A stretch of DNA of 64,000 bases from Meloidogyne chitwoodi (Eukaryota > Nematoda > Chromadorea > Rhabditida > Meloidogynidae): NCBI GenBank assembly GCA_015183035.1, contig JACZZP010000014.1, positions 496,001 to 560,000 on the forward strand. The letters run 5' to 3'. The notes below the pieces were generated by a model. It was not told the origin of the DNA. It ran no database searches and saw only the letters and a list, made by a program, of their open reading frames with translations. How positions within the stretch are numbered: position 1 is the first letter of the stretch; each line of letters opens with the position of its first letter. The position numbers were made by a program, and so were the translations under genes. This document shows positions 21,810 to 32,477 of this stretch, piece by piece.

Positions 21810-24110
21810 ATGGACGTCGACGAACCTTGCTGCTCCAGTGATGCCGACGAACCATGCTGCTTCAATGACGAGACGAACCCTGCTGCTCGAGTGATGCCAG
21901 GTGAAAAAGGAGTAGTCGTGCTGAGGAGTCTTAGTCAGAGACGCTTGAGTCAGAGACGCTTGAGTCAGAGACGCTTGAGTCAGAGACGCTTGAGTCAGAG
22001 ACGCTTGAGTCAGAGACGCTTGAGTCAGAGACGCTTGAGTCAGAGACGCTTGAGTCAGAGACGCTTGAGTCAGAGACGCTTGAGTCAGAGACGCTTGAGT
22101 CAGAGACGCTTGAGTCAGAGACGCTTGAGTCAGAGACGCTTGAGTCAGAGACGCTTGAGTCAGAGACGCTTGAGTCAGAGACGCTTGAGTCAGAGACGCT
22201 TGAGTCAGAGACGCTTGAGTCAGAGACGCTTGAGTCAGAGACGCTTGAGTCAGAGACGCTTGAGTCAGAGACGCTTGAGTCAGAGACGCTTGAGTCAGAG
22301 ACGCTTGAGTCAGAGACGCTTGAGTCAGAGACGCTTGAGTCAGAGACGCTTGAGTCAGAGACGCTTGAGTCAGAGACGCTTGAGTCAGAGACGCTTGAGT
22401 CAGAGACGCTTGAGTCAGAGACGCTTGAGTCAGAGACGCTTGAGTCAGAGACGCTTGAGTCAGAGACGCTTGAGTCAGAGACGCTTGAGTCAGAGACGCT
22501 TGAGTCAGAGACGCTTGAGTCAGAGACGCTTGAGTCAGAGACGCTTGAGTCAGAGACGCTTGAGTCAGAGACGCTTGAGTCAGAGACGCTTGAGTCAGAG
22601 ACGCTTGAGTCAGAGACGCTTGAGTCAGAGACGCTTGAGTCAGAGACGCTTGAGTCAGAGACGCTTGAGTCAGAGACGCTTGAGTCAGAGACGCTTGAGT
22701 CAGAGACGCTTGAGTCAGAGACGCTTGAGTCAGAGACGCTTGAGTCAGAGACGCTTGAGTCAGAGACGCTTGAGTCAGAGACGCTTGAGTCAGAGACGCT
22801 TGAGTCAGAGACGCTTGAGTCAGAGACGCTTGAGTCAGAGACGCTTGAGTCAGAGACGCTTGAGTCAGAGACGCTTGAGTCAGAGACGCTTGAGTCAGAG
22901 ACGCTTGAGTCAGAGACGCTTGAGTCAGAGACGCTTGAGTCAGAGACGCTTGAGTCAGAGACGCTTGAGTCAGAGACGCTTGAGTCAGAGACGCTTGAGT
23001 CAGAGACGCTTGAGTCAGAGACGCTTGAGTCAGAGACGCTTGAGTCAGAGACGCTTGAGTCAGAGACGCTTGAGTCAGAGACGCTTGAGTCAGAGACGCT
23101 TGAGTCAGAGACGCTTGAGTCAGAGACGCTTGAGTCAGAGACGCTTGAGTCAGAGACGCTTGAGTCAGAGACGCTTGAGTCAGAGACGCTTGAGTCAGAG
23201 ACGCTTGAGTCAGAGACGCTTGAGTCAGAGACGCTTGAGTCAGAGACGCTTGAGTCAGAGACGCTTGAGTCAGAGACGCTTGAGTCAGAGACGCTTGAGT
23301 CAGAGACGCTTGAGTCAGAGACGCTTGAGTCAGAGACGCTTGAGTCAGAGACGCTTGAGTCAGAGACGCTTGAGTCAGAGACGCTTGAGTCAGAGACGCT
23401 TGAGTCAGAGACGCTTGAGTCAGAGACGCTTGAGTCAGAGACGCTTGAGTCAGAGACGCTTGAGTCAGAGACGCTTGAGTCAGAGACGCTTGAGTCAGAG
23501 ACGCTTGAGTCAGAGACGCTTGAGTCAGAGACGCTTGAGTCAGAGACGCTTGAGTCAGAGACGCTTGAGTCAGAGACGCTTGAGTCAGAGACGCTTGAGT
23601 CAGAGACGCTTGAGTCAGAGACGCTTGAGTCAGAGACGCTTGAGTCAGAGACGCTTGAGTCAGAGACGCTTGAGTCAGAGACGCTTGAGTCAGAGACGCT
23701 TGAGTCAGAGACGCTTGAGTCAGAGACGCTTGAGTCAGAGACGCTTGAGTCAGAGACGCTTGAGTCAGAGACGCTTGAGTCAGAGACGCTTGAGTCAGAG
23801 ACGCTTGAGTCAGAGACGCTTGAGTCAGAGACGCTTGAGTCAGAGACGCTTGAGTCAGAGACGCTTGAGTCAGAGACGCTTGAGTCAGAGACGCTTGAGT
23901 CAGAGACGCTTGAGTCAGAGACGCTTGAGTCAGAGACGCTTGAGTCAGAGACGCTTGAGTCAGAGACGCTTGAGTCAGAGACGCTTGAGTCAGAGACGCT
24001 TGAGTCTGCGTAAGAGGCACTTGAAGATGAGTCGAAAACGCTTAAGACTGAGAAACTTGAGTCTGATTCAAAAGACACTTGAGTCGGATTCAAAAAGACA
24101 CTTAGTCTGA
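21810..24110 (+). CDS. 766-codon repeat frame (LSQRR)n within the Helitron, hypothetical
   Basis: ATG at 21810 opens a frame beginning MDVDEPCCSSDADEPCC, passes through about 138 copies of the pentapeptide LSQRR, and ends in a degenerate basic tail (LSLRKRHLKMSRKRLRLRNL) before a stop at 24108-24110. The array unit is 15 bp, so any frame that is open once stays open; long minus-strand frames exist for the same reason (TQASL and VSDSS repeats). The case for this strand is the TATA-like site upstream and a non-repetitive N-terminus with paired Cys (EPCC twice). If translated it would be a very basic Arg/Ser/Gln protein without a signal peptide. It may equally be satellite DNA with no product. 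Confidence 0.3.
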   Translation: MDVDEPCCSSDADEPCCFNDETNPAARVMPGEKGVVVLRSLSQRRLSQRRLSQRRLSQRRLSQRRLSQRRLSQRRLSQRRLSQRRLSQRRLSQRRLSQRRLSQRRLSQRRLSQRRLSQRRLSQRRLSQRRLSQRRLSQRRLSQRRLSQRRLSQRRLSQRRLSQRRLSQRRLSQRRLSQRRLSQRRLSQRRLSQRRLSQRRLSQRRLSQRRLSQRRLSQRRLSQRRLSQRRLSQRRLSQRRLSQRRLSQRRLSQRRLSQRRLSQRRLSQRRLSQRRLSQRRLSQRRLSQRRLSQRRLSQRRLSQRRLSQRRLSQRRLSQRRLSQRRLSQRRLSQRRLSQRRLSQRRLSQRRLSQRRLSQRRLSQRRLSQRRLSQRRLSQRRLSQRRLSQRRLSQRRLSQRRLSQRRLSQRRLSQRRLSQRRLSQRRLSQRRLSQRRLSQRRLSQRRLSQRRLSQRRLSQRRLSQRRLSQRRLSQRRLSQRRLSQRRLSQRRLSQRRLSQRRLSQRRLSQRRLSQRRLSQRRLSQRRLSQRRLSQRRLSQRRLSQRRLSQRRLSQRRLSQRRLSQRRLSQRRLSQRRLSQRRLSQRRLSQRRLSQRRLSQRRLSQRRLSQRRLSQRRLSQRRLSQRRLSQRRLSQRRLSQRRLSQRRLSQRRLSQRRLSQRRLSQRRLSQRRLSQRRLSQRRLSQRRLSQRRLSQRRLSQRRLSQRRLSQRRLSQRRLSQRRLSQRRLSQRRLSLRKRHLKMSRKRLRLRNLSLIQKTLESDSKRHLV
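21932..24001 (+). repeat. 138-unit 15-bp satellite array (GAGTCAGAGACGCTT)
   Basis: 2070 bp of GAGTCAGAGACGCTT in tandem; only the first unit shows a change, and the 34 consecutive 60-base lines from 21961 to 24000 are identical. Downstream (24002-24215) the repeat decays into longer units of about 22 bp of the form GAGTCTGAGTCAAAAAGACA. Such uniformity points to very recent expansion or homogenisation. Confidence 0.97.
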
Positions 24111-24539
24111 GTTAAAGATACAAGTCTTAATCAAGGACAATTGAGTCTGAGTCAAAAAGACACTTGAGCTGAGTTAATGACACAGGAGTCTGAGTAAAAG
24201 ACACTTGATTCTCAGTTAAGGAGATTTGTTGAGTTTTTAAAAATAAAATTTAAAAGTTTTGATAAGAGAATGAATATTTAAGTTAAAAAGTTAGGATTGA
24301 TAAAGAATATTTTAAATTTTTAATGGAAAGTTTAAAGTTTTTGTTTATTTAACATTGGGAATGTTGAAATTTGTTTTATGTCAAAAAGTTTAAATGGTTC
24401 GCCCGGTAGGGCGAACTTTTACGCTAGTGTTTATAAATTAAAGAATGAAAATGTTTGATGGGGTCAAAAAGCAAAAGGAAGAGAAAGCATAGAAATTTAA
24501 TACTATTTTCTTTTTCTTTACGCCAAAAGAGCAAAAACC

Positions 24540-24695
24540 GAACGGGACAAAATGTCAGTAACCTTAGCGGGGTAAAACGTCATACACCATAGCGGGATAA
24601 AATATCAGTCACAGCGGGACAAAACGTTATTGATCCTAGCGGGTCAAAATGTGACCCACTAAAGAGACAAAATATCAAAAAAACTAGCGGAGCAC
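24540..24695 (+). repeat. Short, diverged 25-bp minisatellite (copy 1)
   Basis: Six diverged units of the GGGACAAAATGTCAGTAACC type (GGGGTAAAACGTCATACACC, GGGATAAAATATCAGTCAC, GGGACAAAACGTTATTGATC), ending in CTAGCGGAGCACATGTTG, the same boundary as the 13.9-14.4 kb array. Confidence 0.8.
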
Positions 24696-24865
24696 ATGTT
24701 GTCCAAACCTTTCAAAAACTGCGTATAAAACTAACGTACTTATGCAGTAACGGGTTATACCAAAAAAAGAATTCAAATTTTTTAAATTTGTGTCACAAAC
24801 TGGAAAAATATTACAACAATATTAATATGAAAAATATATTTTTCTGCTTCAATTTATAACTTCTT

Positions 24866-26309
24866 TTAAACAATTTTATTTATTAGACCATCAAGCCGCC
24901 GTCGAATATTATTTTTCTGAATATTTTCTAATAAACTCTGTGGCACCGGCATATTTTGTGCAAATTGACCATTTTGTCGTAGATGAAATGATGGAGATTC
25001 CTTAAATAATTTTAAGATAAATTTTTAATTTAAATACATAAAGAATACGAAAAAATTCTTATAAAAAATTAAACATTGATCTGGAAGTTGCGAGTCAGCG
25101 GACGATCAAACAATTCCAATATTGCTTCTACAAATATAAATTATCTAAATGTATATTTTAATCTTTTAATAAACTAAAAATTTTGAAGGATGTAATTAAT
25201 TTTTAATTTCTCTCGTGTTTGTATAATCTAAAATTAATTTTGCCCAACTTTAAGTGTGGTTTAGTTGGTTAAGCGTAGATTCGTAGGGGAACTACCTTGG
25301 TTCGAACTTGCTGGCGTAAATCTTTGACTTTTCATCTTGGTATTTTAGTTTTTTCTTTTATTAAAAAAAAACCTTCATCTTCAGAATCAGGATAATCCAA
25401 AGTTTTCATTTCCTTTTTTTCAGTCTTTTTTTCAATTGTATCAGAGTTTTCCCAATAAAACTTTCCAGAATCAATTTCATTAAGGTATTCTAAAAGTTGT
25501 CGTCTATGGTCAACACCTCTAATTGGGTTTTGTTTTAATTTAAGTCCATTCCATTCGACTGTTTCCAAAACTTCAATAATACGAGCAATTCCTTTGGTCC
25601 CGACCTCTTCATCATCATCAGAATCAGTTGGATACTTACATAATATAAAATATTCAAATTATTTGTATTAATCAAAAACATTAGGAATAACATTAAAATA
25701 TACCGAGTTTGTTTCATTGCAAATGTGAATAATTTCAATATTGCGTGCAACTGCGAACTTATTTAATTTGGTATCATCAACTGTAATTGACTTCAATTTA
25801 TTAGCACACTTACTAATATTTGTCCCATCTTTGAGAATAAGTGTCTAAGAATTATATTCAAAAATTATTTTAATACAAATAAAAACCTTAACATCCAATG
25901 ACTCAATCTTTGAAAATTGAGAAAGTCGAGCCAAAAAAACATCCCCAAGTTCTTCACGAGAAGCACAAACCACCAATGCAAGAAAAACATTTCCTTTTTT
26001 CGATTGATTCTCAGCTAGTGCTTCAAATGAATTAAAACTATGTACTGGGACATCACAAGTGTAATATTTTGTGTCAAGGTGAAGAAAAGACCTGTTTAAT
26101 ACAAACAAAATTCATGAAAGATAAAAAATAAACTTTTTCTCCTTATTGTTCGTATTTTCATCTAAATTTTTGCTGCAAATATTTCCACTTTTATCTCCCA
26201 AATGTTCAATCACTTTTTGTAAAATAATATTATCGTTGTCATTGACAAAAGCACAAGCTGTAACCAAATTATTTCCTTCAGATGTTGATGGAATTGAAAA
26301 ATTTGACAT
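24866..26309 (-). CDS. AAGAB/p34-like adaptor assembly chaperone, copy 1
   Basis: Six exons on the minus strand: 26134-26309, 25887-26091, 25704-25844, 25373-25634, 25075-25137, 24866-25000. The protein starts MSNFSIPSTSEGNNLVTACAF. It contains the LDTKYYTCDVPVHSFNSFEAL strand region, a central GTPase-like fold (NVFLALVVCASREELGDVF), then an acidic linker (PTDSDDDEEVGTKGIARIIE) and VEWNGLKLK, which together match the AAGAB/p34 layout (acidic ED-rich linker, then RI..AL....W). AAGAB binds alpha- and gamma-adaptin and helps assemble the AP-1 and AP-2 clathrin adaptors. The C-terminal tail is diverged from vertebrate AAGAB. Intron 4 carries a tRNA-like SINE. A second complete copy lies at 47230-48676. 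Confidence 0.8.
25252..25322 (+). repeat. tRNA-derived SINE in AAGAB copy 1, intron 4
   Basis: GTGGTTTAGTTGGTTAAGCG is an A-box-like start, and CTTGGTTCGAAC about 35 bp later is a B box. This is the best preserved member of the SINE family in the window, with the same placement in copy 2. Confidence 0.75.
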
Positions 26310-26849
26310 TTTGATTAATTCTAATTTTTAAATAAATTAAAATGTTATATTTAAAATATTCAAATAATCTGAATGGAATTTAAATCATTATAAATATATT
26401 AAAAATTAATAAACACCAAAAAGTCAATTTATTTGCCCAAAAATCACAAAAATATTACAAATAATGTTATGGTTGTAATCCTCTCCATCTTTATTTATGT
26501 TTTATTTTACATAAAGTTATATAACAAATAAAAACATTTTAATTCTAGGTTTAAAAAAAATAAAATTTAAATAAATAAAAGCACAGTGTCGTCGAAGATT
26601 TTTTTCTTTTATTCCTATAGGCATTAGCTAATAAGAAAATTCTTCCAAAGCCCGTGCTTCACAAAATTTGCATTTTGCCGAAATTTCTTTTTCCTTCTAT
26701 AGGAATTGGCCATTTCGGCAAAATAAAACCTTTCAAGAAGAACACATTAATTTCTGGGACATCTCCTAATCCCCTTGATTAATTGCTTTATCAGAATTTG
26801 AAAAAAACAGGTGGTGATATACGAAAAAGTATCAATATTTTTTCCAAAT
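26310..26849. other. Intergenic, AAGAB copy 1 to DMAP1
   Basis: Contains the AAGAB copy 1 promoter side, the right end of the duplicated segment (near 26575), and a repeat remnant at 26585-26770 with GCCGAAATTTC facing GAAATTTCGGC-like sequence (GGCCATTTCGGCAAAAT). No gene is seen. Confidence 0.4.
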
Positions 26850-29118
26850 TCATTGCTGAGACGATCTTGTTGAAGCACCTTCAGTCACTGGAATACGTCG
26901 TCTTCGTGTCTAAAAATAATTACTTTACACATTTTTAATTTTTATTATTTTTACCTGTGTTGCAGAAATTGGATTAGTTGTAATCAATTTTGTAATTCGA
27001 CGAGAAGTTACTGGTGCTAATTTAGGTGTTTGTTTTTGTTGTTTCTCTCCTCCCTTTTCTCCAGTTTTTCCACCAAACGTTTTTCCTTCCCCTTCTGTTG
27101 TATTTATTTCATTTAAACTAGCTGGATTTCTAGAAAATTCATCATAAAATGCCTCACTAACACGAAGTCTTGGTTCTATTGTGAGCTCCTAAAATTCAAC
27201 CAAATATATTTTTTATAGAAAATTAAAATATTTTTACAAAATTTTTTTCAACTCTCAAACGATGTGCCATTTGGTCAAGTTCTTGTTCTGTATTATAAAC
27301 TGCTGTTTTAAGCTCTTGAAGGAGAACAATGTTTGAACGAAAATCATTGTAAAGCTTAACAATTTCTTCTGTTGCTGGTGGATATTCCAATCCAATCGAT
27401 ACTTTAAAAATTTTAATTTTATTACTATAAATAAATAGAAAAAACATTACTTACCTATTTGTAAAGAAGTAACTACTTTTCCAATATTGTCAAGTTTACG
27501 TTGTGCTAAATATGCATTTTGGTAGAAAAAAGTTCAAAATTTTTAATGTAGTTATACCTGTGTTACTAGGTAATTTCATTTCCTGAGTACGTAAATGTGG
27601 ACCAGGTTGTCTATACTCAGGCCAACGAATATGAGGATCAGACTGAAATTTATTTTATTATTTTTAATTAATTTAAATAAATACAGGCATTAGTTGAGTA
27701 GAGGCCAACAAAGCTTGAGTTCCAAGGCGCTTAAGGGAGCGCCGATGACGGCTTGCTGAGGTACCACTAACAACAGAAGGAGAACCACAAGTTGAGCTAT
27801 TTAACAAAATATTTAAATTTTTCAAAAAATTAAATTAAAAAATCAGAACCTTTCAGGAGATATTGAGACACGTTCTGAAGCCGCATTAATTAGACGCTGA
27901 AGATCATGAGCTTTTTTCTCACGTTCTTTGCGTTTTGCTTCAATTTTCTTTACTGCTTCTTTGAGCTCTTCTTCCTCTTTAATCTAAAATAAAAATTGCA
28001 TTTCAATTACAAAAATAAAGATTATTCTGGTTTAGTGGGATAGCCCTAATTTTAAAACTCTGACGGGCTGAATTCGATCATCTTTATTGGTAATTATTTA
28101 ATTTTAATGATTCATTAAACATTTTCTCGCTATTTTACCGCATTTTTATGTTAAAATTTTAATTTATCAAACCTGTTCTTCGGTTCTGTTCCATAATTTG
28201 ATAAGTTGTTCCTTACGTCTTCTCTCATGTTCAGCATCATATGCTAATGGTTCGGAATGTGTATCTCGAGAAGCATTTAATTCATTAACAACTCCATAGT
28301 AGCGTTCCTTCATATCTTCAATACTTTTTCGATTCTTAAAACGCTCACGGTCAAAACGATCTTCAACAATTGGCCAACTATATAATATTTATTTAATTTT
28401 AATAAAATAAACCGGAGGTCAAATCTTTGGCATAAATCCAATAAATGAAATGTTTCTTCTTTAGTCCATCGTTCATCGTCCAAATGTTCATCATATTCTA
28501 TGTCTGTGAATTTGATTAAATCCAATTGCTTAATTATTTAAATCAATTTTAAATAAATATTATAAGTTTACTTTATTAAAACGAGCAAATTGATATGGTT
28601 GTCCAGCTTTATCCTCTCTTTCCCAATGAAAAAGTTGCAGTCCATCATCTCTAGCTTCATTTAGAAAAGGCCGCCAACTCCATTTACGAACAATACGATT
28701 GCCTAACTAAAATTTGATGTTAGAGAATATTATAAAAATTTTGAAATAAACATGAGCTTTCACCACAGAATAACCATGTTTTGTATTTGTAGGTGCAAGC
28801 GATTCAATTTTTTCTTTAATTATGAAAAGGGTAATAAGAGTAACAAATATGTATATCAACCTTTATTATTATCCTTTCCCTGATGGACAAATAAATTAAA
28901 CAGTTCCCGATGCATCCCTGCGGGCCTTTTGACTTGATCATTTTTCTTTATTATCTAAAATTAAAATAATTAAAAAGAAATAAAAAATTGTAGAAAATAT
29001 TTTAAAAACAGCTAACCTTTTTATCAACATTTGTTAAATTAAAATTAGGAAGTACAGAAGACTGCCTTTTTGATACAGAAGCTGCTCCTAGAATGTCTGA
29101 AGCATCACCCGTCAACAT
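26850..29118 (-). CDS. ekl-4: DMAP1 (DNMT1-associated protein 1; NuA4/SRCAP subunit)
   Basis: ATG at 29118 begins MLTGDASDILGAASVSKRQ and about 13 exons run to a stop at 26850. The order of motifs is that of DMAP1: RPAGMHRELFNLF, then WSWRPFLNEARDDGLQLFHW, then the SANT-like block DEHLDDERWTKEETFHLLDL with QRFDLRF, KERYY, then AEHERRRKEQL, then a basic coiled coil (KKIEAKRKEREKK), and the C-terminal DMAP1 region EEIVKLYNDFRSNIVLLQEL. The protein is nuclear and belongs to the Tip60/NuA4 acetylase and SRCAP remodelling complexes; the nematode orthologue is EKL-4. The tail is Thr/Arg-rich (TQTRRRRIPVTEG). The exon at about 27690-27797 has been copied into the chimera at 46.6 kb. One intron (near 28020) holds a SINE remnant. 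Confidence 0.92.
28018..28090 (+). repeat. Decayed tRNA-like SINE in a DMAP1 intron
   Basis: CTGGTTTAGTGGGATAGCC (A-box-like) with CTGAATTCGATCATC (B-box-like) about 40 bp downstream. It is more eroded than other members. Confidence 0.5.
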
Positions 29119-29465
29119 ATGGACAATTAAAAAACTTTTAAAATTATCTATAATTTAAACAAAAAAACAAATATGTATAATAAAATGCAAACTAATTGTA
29201 AGCTTTGATTTAAAAAATGAAAAAAGAGAATAATTTATTTGAACAATAAATAAATAAAGCAAAAATATTTTCAAATGTGTGCACAAAGGCACTAAACTCA
29301 AATTTTTTAGAGAAAGTCAAATAAATGATTGAACTAATGTTCAATTATAAAGAATGATAAATAAAAATTAAGGTTGGATTACCCATCTAGGGGTGTTTTT
29401 GTGATTTGTTTCTAAAAAATAAATAAATAATTAACCCGATAAATTTTTTATATATATCTCAACTT

Positions 29466-31541
29466 TCAAGTAGCAACATCTAACATTTCAATTCCCTTCT
29501 CACGAAGCAAATTACAAACTTTGAACAAAAACTTGAAAATAAATTGATTGATCAAAGTCTGAAGATATTAAATTTTAATTGGAGATTAATTTTTTAAACC
29601 TGATGAGCATATTGACAAAAAATGCTAAGCGGAACCCATTCATCAGCAAATTGCTCTCCTTGATACTTAACTAAAAGCTCGGGTTCTTTTCCAACTTCAA
29701 CACGCATACGGACAATACTTAAAGGCAAAGCTCCACAAGTAACAGCAAAGTCTGAAAAGCATATCTTAATTGTCTAAAATAATTAAAAAACAAACTTGTT
29801 GTTTTCTTCAAAATTGCTTGTGTTGTCTCATCTCCACTATTTTCATCAGGAATTGAAGGAGTTCCAAAAATTTGCGCGGCCGAACTTGTTGATGTTGCAT
29901 TAGTTTCATCAACTACTTCTGGTATCTCAGAGTCCCTAGTCTTCGAATTTTTAAAAGAAAGATTAATAATAGGTCCTCGCCGCATATTTGGTATCTTTTT
30001 ATGCTTTTTAGTTAAAATCAAAGAATTCTTCTTTTTTGACTGTTCAGGAGTTTTTTGTAAACTTTCTTCAATTCTCTTCTGATTTTCTTCATTTAACTTT
30101 TCTTCAGTTTCCATTTTAATAAAACTTCTAGTTTGACGCTTTGATGGATGAAGTTTGCCTTGAGTGGTACTGCTAAAATTTTTAATAGATGAATTGTCAG
30201 AAACGGGCGTACTTTCTCCAATTTTTGCACGTTTTGTCTAAATTTATTATAAATAAATAATAAAAGAAGTAAAACCTGATAAACATCATCATCCTCATAA
30301 TAATAGAAGCTCTTCGATTTTCTCGGACGTCCAACTGGTTGTTTTGCATGTCCACTAGTAAAAGCTTTATTTTTTAGAGACTCTTCAAATTCATCAATAA
30401 GTTTAGTAAAATCTTGAAAATGACTAGCCAATTCCCAAGTATGATCAGAGTAACCAGACCATTGAATCTTAAATAAAAGGGAAAAGTACATATAGTTAAT
30501 TGTTTTAAATTATTATTTAAAAAATTGGGAAAAACTAAAGGCCTATCAAGTTTCAAAATTTTTAAGAGAAAATACATTTCGACATGTTAAAGTTAAAAAA
30601 ATAACCAAATATTCCATTCCTTTTCCACTACCGCCGCGAACGTCAAGTATTTTCTCCGCTATAAATGACCCATCCAAATAACGACGTCGTTCTCTTTTCC
30701 CTTTTTGTTGTGAATTACTTTTAGAAGTGTTTTGAACATTTAATGATTCTTTTGGAGTTTCAATCAATTCTTTATTGTTTATTGATATTTTACTCTTAAA
30801 ATAAATGTTGAAAAAAATTTTAAATTAAAAAATAACCAAATCACGATTTTCTTCATTGCTAGCAGACGAAGGAATTCTATTTATAGAAATATCATGTTCA
30901 TCATAATCCGAATCCTCTATACCCTCATCCATATTGCGTTTTCGAGTCTAAAGATAAATTATTTGTCAAATCTTTTATTTTTTAGTAAAACCTTGTTAGT
31001 TGTTTGATAACCAACTATTTGAATATCATTGCTTCCCTTTTTGTTTCCATTATGTTCTTTTGATAATAATGAACTTTCCATTCCATTATCTTTCTTTACA
31101 GATAAAGATTTTGAATCTTCATTTGTAACAGCAGAAGGAGAGCTGCTTCTAAAACTGAAAAAATTGCTAGACTTCCGAATTATTTTGCTACGAAAATTGA
31201 GTATTTCATAAGATTGTGAGAGTGAGTGGCTAACTCTCAGACGAGTTGATCGACGGAGTGCGCTGTTATCATTAGCATTATTGGCATTGACAAAAATACC
31301 AGATTCACTCTAAATTTAAGATATATTTTTAGTATTTTATCAACAAAAAAAATTAAAAATCTTTTCCAAATTGTTTATAATAAAACATTACTCTAATTTT
31401 TATAGAACCATCAATATCAATAATTCTAATATTACCAAAAGAATCAGGTACAAATTTAAGTCCTTTATAGTTATTTAAATATTCATTTAATTGTCCTCTA
31501 TTTTTGACACCTCCTTGTTTAATAATTTGTGAAGGATCCAT
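29466..31541 (-). CDS. HP1-like protein with chromodomain and probable chromoshadow domain
   Basis: Eight exons (31392-31541, 30992-31309, 30837-30947, 30606-30794, 30276-30467, 29796-30237, 29600-29751, 29466-29531) give about 539 residues. The chromodomain spans the exon 4/5 junction: FIAEKILDVRGGSGKGMEYL joined to IQWSGYSDHTWELASHF, which keeps the W.GY...TWE core. An AT-hook-like GRPRKS follows. The C-terminus (LLVKYQGEQFADEWVPLSIF, then a helix with VCNLLREKG) fits a chromoshadow domain, which dimerises HP1 proteins. The N-terminal third is Ser/Arg-rich and without recognised domain. It likely reads methylated histone H3 in chromatin. It is much longer than typical HP1 (about 200 residues), so orthology to a given nematode HPL or CEC gene is open. 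Confidence 0.75.
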
Positions 31542-32477
31542 ATAAATCTATAAAATAATAATTCAAGATTTTAGAGAAAACAAAATAAAAAATTAATTAA
31601 CGTTAAAAAAAGATAACATTTTTGATGTTTTATTTACATACAATTAGACCGGTTTGTCGCGGCATATTAGTCGCCCGGCGAAATTCGATACGAAGTGACC
31701 CGCAACATAAGTTGCCGCATCCAATCAGGCATATGAAATTAATTACTTATGAGGGGTACTATACAGTCTCGGCCGTTTTAGTCTCACGTGTTCAATCTAC
31801 GAGACTGAAACTTTTGAGAATAGCTCAGACTTAAATGTTTGTTTCTCTCCTATTACTTTATATCTAGAGATTTTGCAGTTTTTTAAAATTAAAATTTGTT
31901 TTTTTAGAGGATTGATAACGTTCTCTTTAATTTTCATTCTTTTTTTAATTTTAATAGAGTAATACATTCGTTTAATTCTCTCAATTATTATTTTTACAAA
32001 TTTTTCTGTTTTGCCTTTGGCAAGTAAAGAAAGATTAACTTTTTATATATAATATTTATTAGAAATCTGAGAAGCGTTATTTTACCATTTTTATTTCGGA
32101 ACAAAACTTAAAATATTTTTATCTACGTTTGAGCGACAACGATGTTTCATGGCTACTTGTCAGAGGCAAAAAAATAAAAAATTTGTAAAAAGCCCTTAAA
32201 TGAAAGTATTTATTACCAAAAAAACATCAATATACATATATCCATAAAATATTGTACAATAATAATAATTAACCTATTTATTTAGTATATATTATTTAAA
32301 TAATAATCTTAAAAATAACTAATAAATCTTTTAATAAATCTTTATTTAATCCTTTCTTTATTTCTTTAAATTTCACTTTTAATTTTCATTTAAATATTTT
32401 TTAGTTTTGTGTATATATTCTTCTCTTTTTATTGTAAATATAATCAAAAATTGCTTTAATAAAAATCTTTAAAAAAA
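31542..32477. other. Divergent promoter region, HP1-like (-) and TRAK (+)
   Basis: The region between two divergent starts. A patch at 31640-31830 is markedly GC-richer (GACCGGTTTGTCGCGGCATA, CTCGGCCGTTTTAGTCTCAC) and looks like inserted repeat material. The rest is AT-rich and shows no open frame of note. Confidence 0.4.

Larger units (their letters stand above)
21426..24427 (+). mobile_element. Non-autonomous Helitron carrying a giant 15-bp repeat array
   Basis: The 5' end is TCTAATTATATAATTGAGAA preceded by A. The 3' end has the hairpin GTTCGCCCGGTAGGGCGAAC (24397-24416; 8-bp stem, GGTA loop), seven bases, then CTAG (24424-24427) followed by T. 5' TC, a subterminal hairpin, CTRR and insertion between A and T are the classic Helitron marks, and there are no terminal inverted repeats or target duplication. 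Duplicated segment copy 2 lacks exactly this 3002-bp block (near 46790), which confirms both ends. No Rep/helicase frame is present, so the element is non-autonomous. Its cargo is a 19-bp repeat, a TATA-like promoter, the 138-unit array and its decayed 3' edge. Confidence 0.88.
15706..26575. repeat. Segmental duplication, copy 1 (with Helitron insert)
   Basis: Direct copy of the segment at about 41298-48935. From about 15710 to 20140 the two run at a constant offset of 25591-25592 bases with near identity (all derived frames from 16181 to 19800 are the same in both). From 20150 to 21340 the copies differ: copy 1 continues the Q-rich gene, while copy 2 holds other gene fragments. They realign from about 21340 to the Helitron site and again from 24428 to about 26575, which includes the whole AAGAB gene. 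Copy 1 alone has the 3002-bp insert. Confidence 0.9.

Noticed and set aside
21762..24093. Minus-strand frames of 752 and 720 codons (TQASL and VSDSS repeats) across the 15-bp array
   Set aside because: They exist only because the unit length is a multiple of three and two minus frames lack stops; the promoter-like signal and the non-repetitive N-terminus with paired EPCC lie on the plus strand.
15706..26575. One giant transposon (Maverick-like) spanning the whole duplicated block
   Set aside because: No terminal inverted repeats at the segment ends, no integrase or polymerase frame, and it contains a normal intron-bearing host gene (AAGAB).
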